Shown: positions 1 through 9,700, counted from the first letter of the stretch. The stretch: 64,000 bases of DNA from an uncultured Lachnospiraceae bacterium (GCA_948688495.1 CAPQSW010000002.1:53798-117797), one strand, 5' to 3'. Made by a program: numbers and translations. The notes: generated by a model from the sequence alone, not told the origin.

Positions 1-1
1 A

Positions 2-1117
2 ACGTTTGCCAGACAGATGGCGGAAGGCTTTCGGGAGATAGGTTTTCAGGTTCTGATGGCAGATATGCAGGATGAAGGGAAGACAAGGGAGGCAGTTTAT
101 GCATTTGCCGGGCAGGGGGATGTGGCGGCGTTGTTTTTTAACCATGCCGGCCTGAATCTGCTGACAGAAAATAAGACAAGCATTTGGAATGATCTTGATG
201 TGGATTGTTATGATTATATTGTAGACCATCCCATGTACTATCATGCGGCGATTATTTTTCCTGTCCGCAGACTGACGTTTCTGTGCGTGGACGAGTATCA
301 CCAGCAATTTATTGCGCGCTTTTATCCAGGAAAAGTGCGAAGCTATTTCCTGCCGCTGGCGGGTATCCGCTGCCAGGAGCCGGTGATACCTTTTGAGGAA
401 CGCTCGATGGATATTTTGTTTACTGGGGCATATCTGATTGATAATAATATTGAATACCATATCCGGGGGCTGGGTGAGGGGTTGAAGCAGCTCTGGCTGG
501 AATGTTATGAGCTTTTGTGCAGCCAGACGCATCTGACCCTGGAGCAAGGGTTGGAACACTGTCTCAGGAAGAAGGGGTTAACGCTGCCGGAGGAGGACTT
601 GCGGGATACGGTACGTCTGTTTCAGGATATGGACGGTATGTTAAGAAGCCGTGCCCGTGCCGAGGTAGTAAGAACATTGGCCAATGCGGGGATTAAAGTT
701 CATATTTATGGAGAGGGATGGCAATTCCTTGACTGTAAACAGGAGAATCTGGTTTTGCATGCACGCATTCCCTTCGATGAGACAATCCCGCTGATTGCGG
801 ATGCAAAAGTTACATTGAATGTAATGCCCTGGTTTAAGTCCGGCGTTCACGACCGGGTATACACAGCTATGCTGAATCAGAGCGTGTGCCTGACAGATAG
901 CAGTAGATATGTGGACCAAACGCTTACAGATGGCAGCGAAGCGATTTTTTATTCCCTGGACCATCTGGAGGATCTTCCAGATAAGGTGAAGCATTATTTG
1001 GCACGGCCGGAGGGCTTACATCAAATTGCCACGAGGGGTTATGAATATGCAAGGGATACGCAGACCTGGCAGTGCCGGGCAAAACAGCTTGCTTTGGAGA
1101 TCATGGCGTCAGACTGA
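2..1117 (+). CDS. CgeB-like glycosyltransferase, 5' end outside window
   Basis: Probable glycosyltransferase of the CgeB/DUF3880 plus glycosyl-transferase-1-like type. The reading frame is open to the left edge (codons before the ATG at 17 are sense), and the paralog at 13366 has about 20-30 extra N-terminal residues, so the true start lies upstream of the window. Shared landmarks with that paralog are the VDHPMYYH/MDHPYCYK stretch, the IYGEGW/IYGAGW stretch and the late HDRVYTAMLNQ segment, where this family carries its sugar-nucleotide site. No signal peptide or membrane helix is visible, so it should act in the cytoplasm. It is followed after 15 bp by the CDP-glucose pathway gene rfbF, so it may transfer a sugar made by that cassette. 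The acceptor and sugar are unknown. Confidence 0.8.
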   Translation, partial: TFARQMAEGFREIGFQVLMADMQDEGKTREAVYAFAGQGDVAALFFNHAGLNLLTENKTSIWNDLDVDCYDYIVDHPMYYHAAIIFPVRRLTFLCVDEYHQQFIARFYPGKVRSYFLPLAGIRCQEPVIPFEERSMDILFTGAYLIDNNIEYHIRGLGEGLKQLWLECYELLCSQTHLTLEQGLEHCLRKKGLTLPEEDLRDTVRLFQDMDGMLRSRARAEVVRTLANAGIKVHIYGEGWQFLDCKQENLVLHARIPFDETIPLIADAKVTLNVMPWFKSGVHDRVYTAMLNQSVCLTDSSRYVDQTLTDGSEAIFYSLDHLEDLPDKVKHYLARPEGLHQIATRGYEYARDTQTWQCRAKQLALEIMASD

Positions 1118-1132
1118 TGGAGGTATGGGAAG

Positions 1133-1912
1133 ATGAAAGTAGTTATTCTGGCCGGAGGGCTTGGAACCCGGATTAGTGAGGAGAGCCATTTGAAGCCTAA
1201 GCCGATGTTGGAAATTGGGGACAAGCCAATCCTCTGGCATATTATGAAAGGATATTCCCACTATGGTTATCATGACTTTATCATATGCTGCGGGTATAAG
1301 CAGCATATGATAAAAGAGTGGTTTGCAGATTATTATCTATATAACAGTGATGTGACCTTTGACTTTACAGCGGATAACAAGATGATCGTACATAATAATG
1401 TGTCAGAGCCCTGGCGGGTTACCATTGTAGATACCGGATTAAATACTATGACTGGCGGAAGGGTGAAAAGGGTCCGCAAATATATTGGCGACGAATCCTT
1501 TATGCTGACCTATGGGGATGGGGTGAGCAATGTCAATATTCCAAAGCTGCTGGAATTTCACAAAAGCCATGGCAGGATAGCAACAATTACGGCGGCAGAT
1601 GTGGGGCAGCGGTTCGGAATTTTAGATATTTCAGAAGATAAAGAGATTACCTCCTTCCGGGAGAAGGCACAGGATGACGGGGGGAAAATCAATGCTGGAT
1701 TTATGGTGTTAAAACCGCAGATATTTGAGTATATAAAAGATGATCATACGGTTTTTGAAAGAGAGCCGTTGGAGATGCTTGCGAGGAATAAACAATTGAT
1801 GGCGTATATGTTTGACGGATTCTGGGCGTGCATGGATACGAAGCGTGAAATGGATCTGCTGAACGATTTATGGGCGAAAGGTCAGGCGCCATGGAAAATA
1901 TGGAAGGAATGA
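1133..1912 (+). CDS. rfbF: Glucose-1-phosphate cytidylyltransferase
   Basis: Makes CDP-glucose from glucose 1-phosphate and CTP, the entry step to CDP-3,6-dideoxyhexoses. At 259 aa it has the usual family length. The N-terminus carries the nucleotidyltransferase signature (LAGGLGTRI, then KPKPMLEIGDKPILWHIM), the middle has TYGDGV with the metal-binding aspartate, and the C-terminus has the WACMDTKREMDLLN segment typical of RfbF. A TGGAGGT ribosome binding site sits 8 bp before the ATG. It is followed 7 bp later by rfbH, and rfbG lies at 9678, so all three core CDP-sugar genes are present. Confidence is high because of the full signature and the context. Confidence 0.95.
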   Translation: MKVVILAGGLGTRISEESHLKPKPMLEIGDKPILWHIMKGYSHYGYHDFIICCGYKQHMIKEWFADYYLYNSDVTFDFTADNKMIVHNNVSEPWRVTIVDTGLNTMTGGRVKRVRKYIGDESFMLTYGDGVSNVNIPKLLEFHKSHGRIATITAADVGQRFGILDISEDKEITSFREKAQDDGGKINAGFMVLKPQIFEYIKDDHTVFEREPLEMLARNKQLMAYMFDGFWACMDTKREMDLLNDLWAKGQAPWKIWKE

Positions 1913-1919
1913 GGCAGGA

Positions 1920-3257
1920 ATGTTTGAGCAAATGACAGAGGCACAGGCCAGGAAAGAAATCTTAAATATGGTATCTGAGTATTGTGATAAGTATCACAAC
2001 CATACAGACTACCAAAAGGGGGACAGGATACCGTACGCCTCCCGCGTATATGATGGGGAAGAAATGTGCAATCTTGTAGATTCCGCCCTGGAATTCTGGC
2101 TGACAGCCGGAAGGTATACGGCAGAGTTTGAGGAAAAATTTGCCAGGTATCTGGGGGTAAAATTCTGTTCTCTGGTAAACTCTGGCTCATCTGCAAACCT
2201 GATTGCGTTTATGGCTTTGACTTCTCCTTTGCTGGGAGAACGGCAGGTTATACCGGGAGATGAGATGATTACCGTGGCGGCAGGATTTCCAACAACCGTG
2301 GCGCCGGCAGTCCAGTATGGGGTGATTCCGGTGTTCGTCGATGTTACCATTCCACAGTACAACATTGATGTCACGAGATTGGAGGGTGCGCTCTCAGACA
2401 GGACAAAAGTGGTTATGATTGCGCATACATTGGGGAATCCTTTTGATTTGGCGGCAGTGAAGTCCTTCTGTGAGAAACATGGATTATGGCTGATTGAGGA
2501 CAATTGCGACGCGCTGGGTTCCAGATACGTTCTGGATGGGAAAGAGTGTTTTACCGGAACCATAGGGGATATAGGGACGTCTTCTTTTTATCCACCGCAT
2601 CATATGACGATGGGAGAGGGCGGGGCAGTCTATACCAACCATCCGTTGCTGCATAAGTGTATCCGGTCCTTCCGGGACTGGGGACGCGACTGCTGTTGTG
2701 CCTCCGGGCAGGATAATCTGTGCGGCCATCGCTTTGACGGACAATATGGAGAGCTGCCGCCAGGATACGACCACAAATATGTTTATTCCCACTTTGGCTA
2801 TAACCTGAAGGCGACAGATATGCAGGCGGCGATTGGCTGCGCTCAGATTGAGAAATTTCCGGGCTTTGTGGAAAAGAGGATACATAATTTTGAGCGGTTA
2901 AGGAGGGGACTGGCGGGATGTGAAGACAGGCTGATATTGCCGGAGGCGTGTCATAATTCTATTCCGAGCTGGTTTGGCTTCCCACTCACCTGCAAACAGG
3001 GGACTGCACGCAGCAGCGTAATTTCCTACATAGAAGGACATGGCGTACAGACGCGGATGCTGTTTGCGGGGAACTTGACAAAGCATCCCTGTTTTGACCA
3101 GATGCGTAAGAAAGGCAGCGGATATCGGATAGCCGGCGATTTGAATAATACGGACAGGATTATGAATGATACATTCTGGGTGGGCGTATATCCAGGAATG
3201 ACAGATGAGATGATTGATGATATGATAGAAATAATCATAAATGCCGTTAGAGGGTAA
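1920..3257 (+). CDS. rfbH: CDP-6-deoxy-4-hexulose 3-dehydrase (E1)
   Basis: PMP-dependent [2Fe-2S] enzyme of the aminotransferase fold that removes the C3 hydroxyl of CDP-6-deoxy-4-keto-glucose. In place of the Schiff-base lysine it has the E1-type histidines in YPPHHMTMGEGG (about residues 227-228), which separates it from true DegT aminotransferases. Cysteines at about 196, 258, 260 and 268 fit the known E1 iron-sulfur pattern C-X1-C-X7-C, with a first spacing of 61 instead of the 57 reported for the Yersinia enzyme. Length (445 aa) is normal. E1 needs an E3-type ferredoxin/flavin reductase partner, and none is seen in the window. The gene is tightly packed between rfbF and an aminotransferase gene. 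Confidence 0.93.
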   Translation: MFEQMTEAQARKEILNMVSEYCDKYHNHTDYQKGDRIPYASRVYDGEEMCNLVDSALEFWLTAGRYTAEFEEKFARYLGVKFCSLVNSGSSANLIAFMALTSPLLGERQVIPGDEMITVAAGFPTTVAPAVQYGVIPVFVDVTIPQYNIDVTRLEGALSDRTKVVMIAHTLGNPFDLAAVKSFCEKHGLWLIEDNCDALGSRYVLDGKECFTGTIGDIGTSSFYPPHHMTMGEGGAVYTNHPLLHKCIRSFRDWGRDCCCASGQDNLCGHRFDGQYGELPPGYDHKYVYSHFGYNLKATDMQAAIGCAQIEKFPGFVEKRIHNFERLRRGLAGCEDRLILPEACHNSIPSWFGFPLTCKQGTARSSVISYIEGHGVQTRMLFAGNLTKHPCFDQMRKKGSGYRIAGDLNNTDRIMNDTFWVGVYPGMTDEMIDDMIEIIINAVRG

Positions 3258-3263
3258 CGACTG

Positions 3264-4475
3264 ATGAGAAAGGACAATGGGGTTGTGAAGCATATGGAGA
3301 GAGAAACGTACCGGTTATCAGAAGCCGCGGAAAGGATTGACGGGCAGCCTATGTTCAAGATTCTCTCCCGGATCAAGGAGCTTGAGAGGGAGGGGAGGCA
3401 TATCGTTCATTTTGAGATCGGGGACCCGGATTTTAACACGCCGGAGAATATTGTCGAAGCCGGCAAACGGGCGCTTGACGAGGGGTATACGCATTATTCT
3501 GATTCTATGGGAGATTATGACTTCAGGCGTTTAATCTGTGACAATAACTTTAAATCCCGTGGATTTGTGCCGGACATAGATCAGGTGCTTGTTCTGCCAG
3601 GTGCAAATATGATGATTTATTATGCGGTCAGGTGCCTGGTAAATCCAGGGGATGAGGTAATCGTGCAAAATCCATGTTTCCCGACATATTTATCGGTGTT
3701 TAACTTCTGCGGGGTGAAACCAGTGTTTGTCCCGCTGCGAGAAGAATATGGATTTGCACTGCGGCTCGAGGATTTAAAGAGAAGCGTGACGGAAAAGACA
3801 AGGTTAATCATTGTGAACAGTCCGCACAATCCTACGGGTGCGATTATCTCTCCAAAGGAATTGGAAGCGATAGGAAGGTTTGCAATTGAGAATAAAATTT
3901 ATTTGTATTGCGATGAAATCTATTCCAGGCTGAATTATGGGGATATTCCCTTTTACAGTCCTTCTGTCCTGGATGAGTGTAAGGAATACACGATTGTTGC
4001 AAATGGCTTCTCGAAAGCGTTTGCGATGACGGGATGGAGGCTGGGGACTGGAATTGGACCGCGGGATGTAATGGGAAAAATGGGTCTGTTGCTGCAGACG
4101 ACGTCATCCTGTGTTCCAAGCTTTATCCAGCGTGCGGGTATGGAGGCTATATCGGGGAGCCAGAATCCGGTCAGATTCATGGTGGATACTTATAAAAAAC
4201 GCAGGGATCTGTTGGTGAGAGGGCTTAACAGCATTCCCAAAATTAGCTGTGTGAATCCCGCGGGCGCGTTCTATGTATTTCCCAATATTACACAGACTGG
4301 GCTTGGCAGCAAGGAATTTGCGTTTCGGATTTTGGAGGAAGGCGGAGTAGGACTTTGTGCCGGCAGTGATTTTGGTGATTGCGGGGAAGGCTTTGTGAGG
4401 CTGTGTTATGCAAATTCTGAGGAGGACATCACAGAAGGAATAAGGCGTATCCGCCAGTTTGTTGATCGCTTATAA
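3264..4475 (+). CDS. Class I/II PLP aminotransferase
   Basis: Fold-type I aminotransferase of the aspartate aminotransferase group, 403 aa. Visible signatures are HNPTG (about residue 188), the CDEIYS metal/PLP aspartate region and the PLP lysine in NGFSKAFAMTGWR (Lys about 251). This class normally acts on amino and 2-oxo acids, unlike DegT sugar transaminases. Placed between rfbH and a TPP-dependent carboligase, it may supply the 2-oxo acid that the TPP enzyme adds to a keto-sugar; that link is inference. The ATG at 3264 is preceded by a weak AGAGGG, and an in-frame ATG at 3294 (MERETYRL) is an alternative start. Cytoplasmic. Confidence 0.85.
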   Translation: MRKDNGVVKHMERETYRLSEAAERIDGQPMFKILSRIKELEREGRHIVHFEIGDPDFNTPENIVEAGKRALDEGYTHYSDSMGDYDFRRLICDNNFKSRGFVPDIDQVLVLPGANMMIYYAVRCLVNPGDEVIVQNPCFPTYLSVFNFCGVKPVFVPLREEYGFALRLEDLKRSVTEKTRLIIVNSPHNPTGAIISPKELEAIGRFAIENKIYLYCDEIYSRLNYGDIPFYSPSVLDECKEYTIVANGFSKAFAMTGWRLGTGIGPRDVMGKMGLLLQTTSSCVPSFIQRAGMEAISGSQNPVRFMVDTYKKRRDLLVRGLNSIPKISCVNPAGAFYVFPNITQTGLGSKEFAFRILEEGGVGLCAGSDFGDCGEGFVRLCYANSEEDITEGIRRIRQFVDRL

Positions 4476-4487
4476 GGAGGAAAATAG

Positions 4488-6278
4488 ATGCGGGTTTGTG
4501 ATTATATTGCGGATTTTATTTCGAAACAGGGAGTGGAAGATGTGTTTATGGTGTCTGGCGGGGGCCTGATGTTTCTGACGGATGGGCTGGCGTGCAACAG
4601 GGACTTGAATGTTGTGTGCTGCCATCACGAACAGGCTGTGGCGATGGCGGCTGTGGCATATGGCAAGTACCGAGGGATGGGTTGCGCCTATGTGACGACA
4701 GGCTGCGGTGGAACGAATGCGGTTACAGGGGTGTTGAATGCCTGGCAGGACAATACGCCGTGCTTATTTGTGTCCGGACAGTGCAAGCGGAAAGAAACTT
4801 TGAGGAACACAGGTGTTCCGATTCGGCAGATTGGGGTGCAGGAGGCAGATATTGTCAAAATTGTTGAGAGCATCACGAAATATGCGGTCATGGTCAATGA
4901 CCCAGGCGAGATCTGCTATCATCTTGAAAAAGCCGTTTATCTGGCGAAGTCCGGCCGTCCAGGACCAGTCTGGATTGACGTCCCGATGGATGTCCAGTCT
5001 GCACAGGTGGACGAGAAAACGATGCGGCATTTTGACGCGTCTGAGTTATACCAGGAAAAGACCAGGGCGACAGACAAGGAAATACAGGATATTGTAAATG
5101 ACTTGAAACAGGCGAAGCGGCCGGTGATCATAGCAGGGGGCGGGATTCGTCTGGCAGGGGCTATCGATGAGTTTGATATATTTGTCCACAAATACCAGAT
5201 TCCATTTGTATGTTCCAGGATGGGGACGGATGTGCTTCCTACGATGGATCCGTTAAATATCGGGCGTATCGGTAATAAGGGTACGCGGGCGGCAAATTTT
5301 GCACTCCAGAATGCCGATTTTGTCCTTGTATTGGGAAGCAGGCTCAGCGTCAGCTCCACCGGACAGGAATACGGGTATTTCGCCAGGGAAGCCAAGGTGA
5401 CGGTTGTCGATATAGATAAATATGAGCATACAAAGAACACCGTGCATATTGAACAGGTTATTATAGCGGATGTAAAGGATGTGCTTTTGAGGCTGCCAAT
5501 CAGTGAAACGATGGATTTTGGCGGGTGGGCACAGAGGTGCCTTGCCTGGAGGGAGAACTATCCGGTCTGCCTGCCAGAGTACTATGATTTCAAAGAAGGT
5601 ATCAATATGTATCTCTTTGTGGAGGAGTTATCAAACGTATTAAAAGAAGATTCTGTGGTGATTGGCGATGCAGGCTCGGCAGTCTATGTCCCGGCCCAGG
5701 GGATTAAGACGACGTCCAGAGCGCAGAGATATATCACCAGCGGAGGGCAGGCTGAGATGGGATTTTCCCTGCCGGCTGCAATTGGCGTATCCATTGCACG
5801 GAAATCAAAAGAGGTGCTTGCCATTACAGGGGATGGCAGCCTGCAGATGAATATACAGGAGCTTCAGACATTGAAGCATTATAAACTGCCGGTCAAATTG
5901 TTTGTGTGGAATAATGACGGGTACTTGTCAATCCGGGCGACACAGAATAAGTTTTTTGACGGAAGGTTTATTGGAACGGACAGCACAAGCGGGGTATCTT
6001 TCCCCGATTTGGAAAAAATATCAGCGGCTTATGGCCTGCGGTATGTAAGAATTTCAGACATTGCTACAATCCATGAACAGCTTTCTGAGGTGACGTCCTA
6101 TACAGAACCGGTCATATGTGAAGTGATGTGTATCAGGGATCAGCCGGTGATTCCGTCGGTGAGCTCTAAGCAGAACGCGCAGGGGCAGATGGTATCCATG
6201 CCGATAGAGGATATGGCTCCGTTCCTGGAACGGGAAGAATTTTTATCAAACATGATAGTTAAGCCAATCGAAATATAG
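4488..6278 (+). CDS. Acetolactate synthase-like TPP-dependent enzyme, YerE-like candidate
   Basis: Thiamine-diphosphate enzyme with the three-domain architecture of acetolactate synthase, 596 aa. The catalytic glutamate is in CCHHEQA (about residue 48), and the TPP-binding motif runs from GDGSLQM (about 448) to WNNDGY (about 475). An AAGGAGG site precedes the ATG. It is not beside ilv genes but inside a CDP-deoxysugar cassette (rfbF, rfbH, rfbG). In Yersinia a similar enzyme, YerE, attaches a two-carbon unit from pyruvate to CDP-3,6-dideoxy-4-keto-glucose to make yersiniose. I infer the same type of C-branching here. A plain metabolic acetolactate synthase is the main alternative. Confidence 0.8.
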   Translation: MRVCDYIADFISKQGVEDVFMVSGGGLMFLTDGLACNRDLNVVCCHHEQAVAMAAVAYGKYRGMGCAYVTTGCGGTNAVTGVLNAWQDNTPCLFVSGQCKRKETLRNTGVPIRQIGVQEADIVKIVESITKYAVMVNDPGEICYHLEKAVYLAKSGRPGPVWIDVPMDVQSAQVDEKTMRHFDASELYQEKTRATDKEIQDIVNDLKQAKRPVIIAGGGIRLAGAIDEFDIFVHKYQIPFVCSRMGTDVLPTMDPLNIGRIGNKGTRAANFALQNADFVLVLGSRLSVSSTGQEYGYFAREAKVTVVDIDKYEHTKNTVHIEQVIIADVKDVLLRLPISETMDFGGWAQRCLAWRENYPVCLPEYYDFKEGINMYLFVEELSNVLKEDSVVIGDAGSAVYVPAQGIKTTSRAQRYITSGGQAEMGFSLPAAIGVSIARKSKEVLAITGDGSLQMNIQELQTLKHYKLPVKLFVWNNDGYLSIRATQNKFFDGRFIGTDSTSGVSFPDLEKISAAYGLRYVRISDIATIHEQLSEVTSYTEPVICEVMCIRDQPVIPSVSSKQNAQGQMVSMPIEDMAPFLEREEFLSNMIVKPIEI

Positions 6279-6288
6279 AGGTATTTGA

Positions 6289-7668
6289 ATGGAGAGCAGA
6301 GAAGAAGGAACGGGAATTGCCTATTGTATTCCCACCTATAATCATCCGGAAGTAATCGACGACATATTGAGTAAGAGCAAAGAGCTATACCAGAAATATC
6401 ATATGGATGTATATATTTATGATTCCAGTGCAGACAACCGGACACAGGATGTTGTAACGGCCTATATAGTGCATGGTTTTGACAATCTTTATTATATTAA
6501 GGTGGATGAATCGGTTGGTATTGATGATAAGATGCTGATGATCTTTTCGGGATATGGGCAGAAGAAAGAATATAAATACATATGGCCGGTGAAAGACAGA
6601 GTGTATGTAGAGGAGTGTACATTAAAATGTGTGACAGAGAATATAGAGAATGGATATGACGCTATTTTCCTGATAGCTTCCCTGCATCCAACCGTTACGG
6701 AAAGCTGCCGGTATGTGCCGGAAGTGTATGATGATCCGGCTGAGTTATATGGGGCATGGGGCTGGCTTGCCACATCCATGAATGTGACGGTGTTCCGTGT
6801 ACAGACAATGCTTGCAGATGTTGACTGGAAAGAGTTTAAGGAGCAGTATTTTTTTAATGGAGAAAGTTACTTTGACCAATTTGTTGTGTTGTTCCACAGC
6901 CTTGCACAGAGGCAGAAATGTTCAGTCAGAATCATTCCACCAAAAAAGGCAAAGTTTTATACCTCATCTCTGGGAAAATCTTCCTGGACGGCACGGACCT
7001 TCCATGTCTGGGCCAATCTTTGGTTGAAAGCCAACGATGCCCTGCCTTCCTGTTACGACAGATATAAAAGCAGAACGATAAAACATGCGGCATCCCTGCC
7101 CTGGATTTTAGGCTCTTATGACCAACTGATTAAGTTAAGGGAGGATGGGATTTTGTCTAAGGAGGTTTTTGCAAAGATATATCCCCAGTGGGAGGCCGTA
7201 TCGGATATTCCAGTGGAGGAAGTAGTGTTAATTGTATGCAGACAGTATCAGGAAGTGCATAATATTATCAATTCCAGGGTTAACAGGCTGTTCGAGTCAG
7301 GGGATTATGTGAATGCCAGCCTTCTGTATAGAATGAACCGTTGGATAATCAGGAATTTTGGAGGCAACAAAGAATATATGCTGCTGGGGGATTTTTTGGA
7401 GATTTATCATGAGGAGTTGACTGGTGGTGTAAAAAAAGGAATTTTTTGCGGAATATCAGGGTATGAGGATGTAGAGCGGAAGTATTTGATGTTAAAAGAT
7501 TTGCTGCATAAGATGGAGTGTGGCAGCGCGAAGGAGAGCTTTAAGGAAGTGAGAGGATATATCCAGGAGAACTTTATATCTTCCCAGTTTATCAATCGTG
7601 TGATAAATAACACCTGTACGGATAAAGAAAGGGTGCTGTGCATATTACTGAAGGCGCTGCAGGGATAA
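6289..7668 (+). CDS. Putative GT-A type (GT2-like) glycosyltransferase
   Basis: Protein of 459 aa opening with a GT2-like start (IAYCIPTYNHPEVIDDIL), then IYDSSADNRT at about residue 45 in place of the usual VDDGS-type stretch. A classical DXD is not obvious. The region at about 100 reads WPVKDRVYV and may hold the metal-binding position. The C-terminal half (from about 250) is helical-looking and unassigned. AGAGG precedes the ATG. The gene lies between the TPP enzyme and an FkbM methyltransferase. It could transfer the branched sugar made by the cassette, but donor and acceptor cannot be read from sequence. Confidence 0.65.
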   Translation: MESREEGTGIAYCIPTYNHPEVIDDILSKSKELYQKYHMDVYIYDSSADNRTQDVVTAYIVHGFDNLYYIKVDESVGIDDKMLMIFSGYGQKKEYKYIWPVKDRVYVEECTLKCVTENIENGYDAIFLIASLHPTVTESCRYVPEVYDDPAELYGAWGWLATSMNVTVFRVQTMLADVDWKEFKEQYFFNGESYFDQFVVLFHSLAQRQKCSVRIIPPKKAKFYTSSLGKSSWTARTFHVWANLWLKANDALPSCYDRYKSRTIKHAASLPWILGSYDQLIKLREDGILSKEVFAKIYPQWEAVSDIPVEEVVLIVCRQYQEVHNIINSRVNRLFESGDYVNASLLYRMNRWIIRNFGGNKEYMLLGDFLEIYHEELTGGVKKGIFCGISGYEDVERKYLMLKDLLHKMECGSAKESFKEVRGYIQENFISSQFINRVINNTCTDKERVLCILLKALQG

Positions 7669-7685
7669 CAAAGGAGAGGAAACGG

Positions 7686-8609
7686 ATGATTAGATTAAAG
7701 GAAAGTTACCAGAAGGGAAATATTGCTAAGGCAGAATACATCTCAAAAATGTACCAATATCATGATAATCTGTACCAGTATGCCGGTTTTTTGCCGGAAA
7801 CAAACGTTAAGAGGATTGTGATTGAGGATAACCAGGTTTACATGGAGACCAGGGATTTGGGAATAAAGCTGCTGTGTCGGGAACTGGATGAGCGTATTAT
7901 ACCGATAGAGATGTTGAATTTCAATGATTATGAGAGAGAAGAACTGGATATGATTGACAAAATCCTTACGATATTACAAGCAGAGACTTTTTTTGATATA
8001 GGTGCAAACGTGGGTTATATTTCTATTTTTGTGGGGAAAAAACACAAGGACATATCGGTATATTCTTTTGAGCCGGTAGGGATAACGTATGAAATGCTGG
8101 AAACAAATGTAAGGAATAACAATATGAAAAATATCAAAACTTACAATGTCGGCTGTTCTAACAAGAAGGGTGAATTTTCTTTTTTCTATTATCCCCAGGG
8201 ATGTGGAAATTCTTCGCTGCAGAATTTGTCCGGCAGGGAGGACGTCAGTGAGATTACATGCAGGACGGATTTGCTGGATTCTCTGTATCAAGGTTTGGGG
8301 GAAGAACGCCTGGATTTTATAAAATGTGACGTGGAAGGCGCGGAGTTCATGGTTCTCAAAGGAGGAAAGCATACCATTTCCGAGAAAAAGCCGGTAGTTT
8401 TTCTGGAGCTTTTGCGGAAGTGGTCGAAGGAGTTTTTATATACTCCAAATGACGTCATAAAGTTTATGAAGGAAATTGGCTACGAATGTTATTGTATCAG
8501 GAATAAAAAGTTATCAAAGATTACAGAGATTACCGAGGAAACCGTGGAGACAAATTTTGTGTTCCTCCATAAAGACAAACACAGCGCATTGGCAAAAGAA
8601 CTTGGGTAG
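7686..8609 (+). CDS. FkbM family methyltransferase
   Basis: SAM-dependent O-methyltransferase of the FkbM family, 307 aa. SAM motif I is FFDIGANVGYISIF, followed by YSFEPVG and the family-defining FIKCDVEGAEFMVLKGG, then a late FLELLRKW. The longer frame from 7638 would overlap the previous gene. The ATG at 7686 has AAGGAGAGG six bases upstream and is the better start. Proteins of this family methylate hydroxyls on sugars or antibiotics. Here it probably methylates a sugar of the glycan built by the cluster. The exact position is not predictable. Confidence 0.85.
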   Translation: MIRLKESYQKGNIAKAEYISKMYQYHDNLYQYAGFLPETNVKRIVIEDNQVYMETRDLGIKLLCRELDERIIPIEMLNFNDYEREELDMIDKILTILQAETFFDIGANVGYISIFVGKKHKDISVYSFEPVGITYEMLETNVRNNNMKNIKTYNVGCSNKKGEFSFFYYPQGCGNSSLQNLSGREDVSEITCRTDLLDSLYQGLGEERLDFIKCDVEGAEFMVLKGGKHTISEKKPVVFLELLRKWSKEFLYTPNDVIKFMKEIGYECYCIRNKKLSKITEITEETVETNFVFLHKDKHSALAKELG

Positions 8610-8623
8610 CAGGAGAAAATATC

Positions 8624-9700
8624 GTGGATGAGGTCATAAGGTCAGATTTAGAAAATATTACGAAGGATTCCATTATAGAGGATATAATGGATGGAACGGT
8701 ATTGATTACCGGAGCAGGCGGGATGATCGGCTCTTATCTGGTCCATTTTTATATGTATCTGGCGCGAGAGAAGCAAAGGGCAATGAAAGTACTGGCGTTG
8801 GTGCGAAGGGGAAAAGAAGCAGAGAAAATTTTTGGAGAATATTTGGAGGATAGCAGGTTCCAACTGATAGAGCAGGATGTGTGCGAAGAACTGAATGTGA
8901 ATGTGCCGGTAGACTGCATCATTCACGCCGCGAGCCTTGCAAGTCCAAAGTATTATTTAAAAGACCCGGTAGGGGTTTTAAAGCCTAATACAGTAGGTAC
9001 TTATCAATTACTGGAATTTGCCAGGAAAAACCGGGTGAAAAATGTATTGTTTATTAGCAGCGGCGAGGTATACGGGATTCCCCGCAATACTCCATCCGCA
9101 GAAAATGATTATGGGTATGTGGATCTTGGGGAGGTCAGAAGCTGTTATGCGGAAAGCAAGCGGATGGGAGAAGTTATGTGTGTATCTTACCATGAGCAAT
9201 ACCAGGTGCCGGTCAGGATTGCAAGGCTGTTTCACACGTACGGTCCTGGAATATCCCTGGATGACGGCAGGATATTTGGCGATATCGCCTCAGGGGTGGT
9301 AAAGGAAAAGAAGCTGTTGCTTAGGAGCGATGGGAGTGCTGTCCGCACATTTTGTTATATTGCCGACGCTGTTCTTGGAATGATGTATGTGCTTTACCGG
9401 GGAAAGGCCGGGGAGAGCTACAATATTGGAAATGGACAAGGGGTATGTTCTATTTTGGATCTGATGACAATGATTTCCGAGGAGTATGGGATTCCATTAA
9501 AGAGGGAGCCGGTAAGGGAGAATTATCTGCCAAGTCCGATAAAAGTAAACCAGCCGTCCCTGGAAAAAGTAGTTTCGCTTGGCTTTTGTCCGTGCTATAG
9601 TATGAAAGAGGGATTTGCACACATGATATGCTGGGCGAAAGCGCGGTACAGCAAAAACGTGAAGGAGCGTTCAGATAATGTCAGTATTGGAATTTTATAA
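8624..9700 (+). CDS. NAD-dependent epimerase/dehydratase (extended SDR)
   Basis: Extended SDR protein, 358 aa, with the Rossmann motif ITGAGGMIGSYL and catalytic YAESK. The sequence SLASPKYYLKDP resembles UDP-glucuronate decarboxylase and related nucleotide-sugar SDRs. Translation probably starts at GTG (8624), which has AGGAG eight bases upstream. It overlaps rfbG by 23 bp, so the two are likely translationally coupled. In a yersiniose-like scheme this could be the C4-keto reductase acting after the TPP enzyme (the YerF role). Epimerisation or decarboxylation are alternatives. That assignment is inference from position only. Confidence 0.8.
   Translation: MDEVIRSDLENITKDSIIEDIMDGTVLITGAGGMIGSYLVHFYMYLAREKQRAMKVLALVRRGKEAEKIFGEYLEDSRFQLIEQDVCEELNVNVPVDCIIHAASLASPKYYLKDPVGVLKPNTVGTYQLLEFARKNRVKNVLFISSGEVYGIPRNTPSAENDYGYVDLGEVRSCYAESKRMGEVMCVSYHEQYQVPVRIARLFHTYGPGISLDDGRIFGDIASGVVKEKKLLLRSDGSAVRTFCYIADAVLGMMYVLYRGKAGESYNIGNGQGVCSILDLMTMISEEYGIPLKREPVRENYLPSPIKVNQPSLEKVVSLGFCPCYSMKEGFAHMICWAKARYSKNVKERSDNVSIGIL

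Noticed and set aside
4488..6278. Catabolic or branched-chain amino acid acetolactate synthase (ilvB/alsS)
   Set aside because: No ilvN, ilvC or alsD neighbours; the gene is embedded between rfbH and sugar-modifying genes. Kept as an alternative in the annotation only.
3264..6278. Phosphonate (2-aminoethylphosphonate) pathway from the aminotransferase plus TPP enzyme pair
   Set aside because: No PEP mutase is present, and the TPP protein is full-length (596 aa) like acetolactate synthase rather than the shorter phosphonopyruvate decarboxylase.
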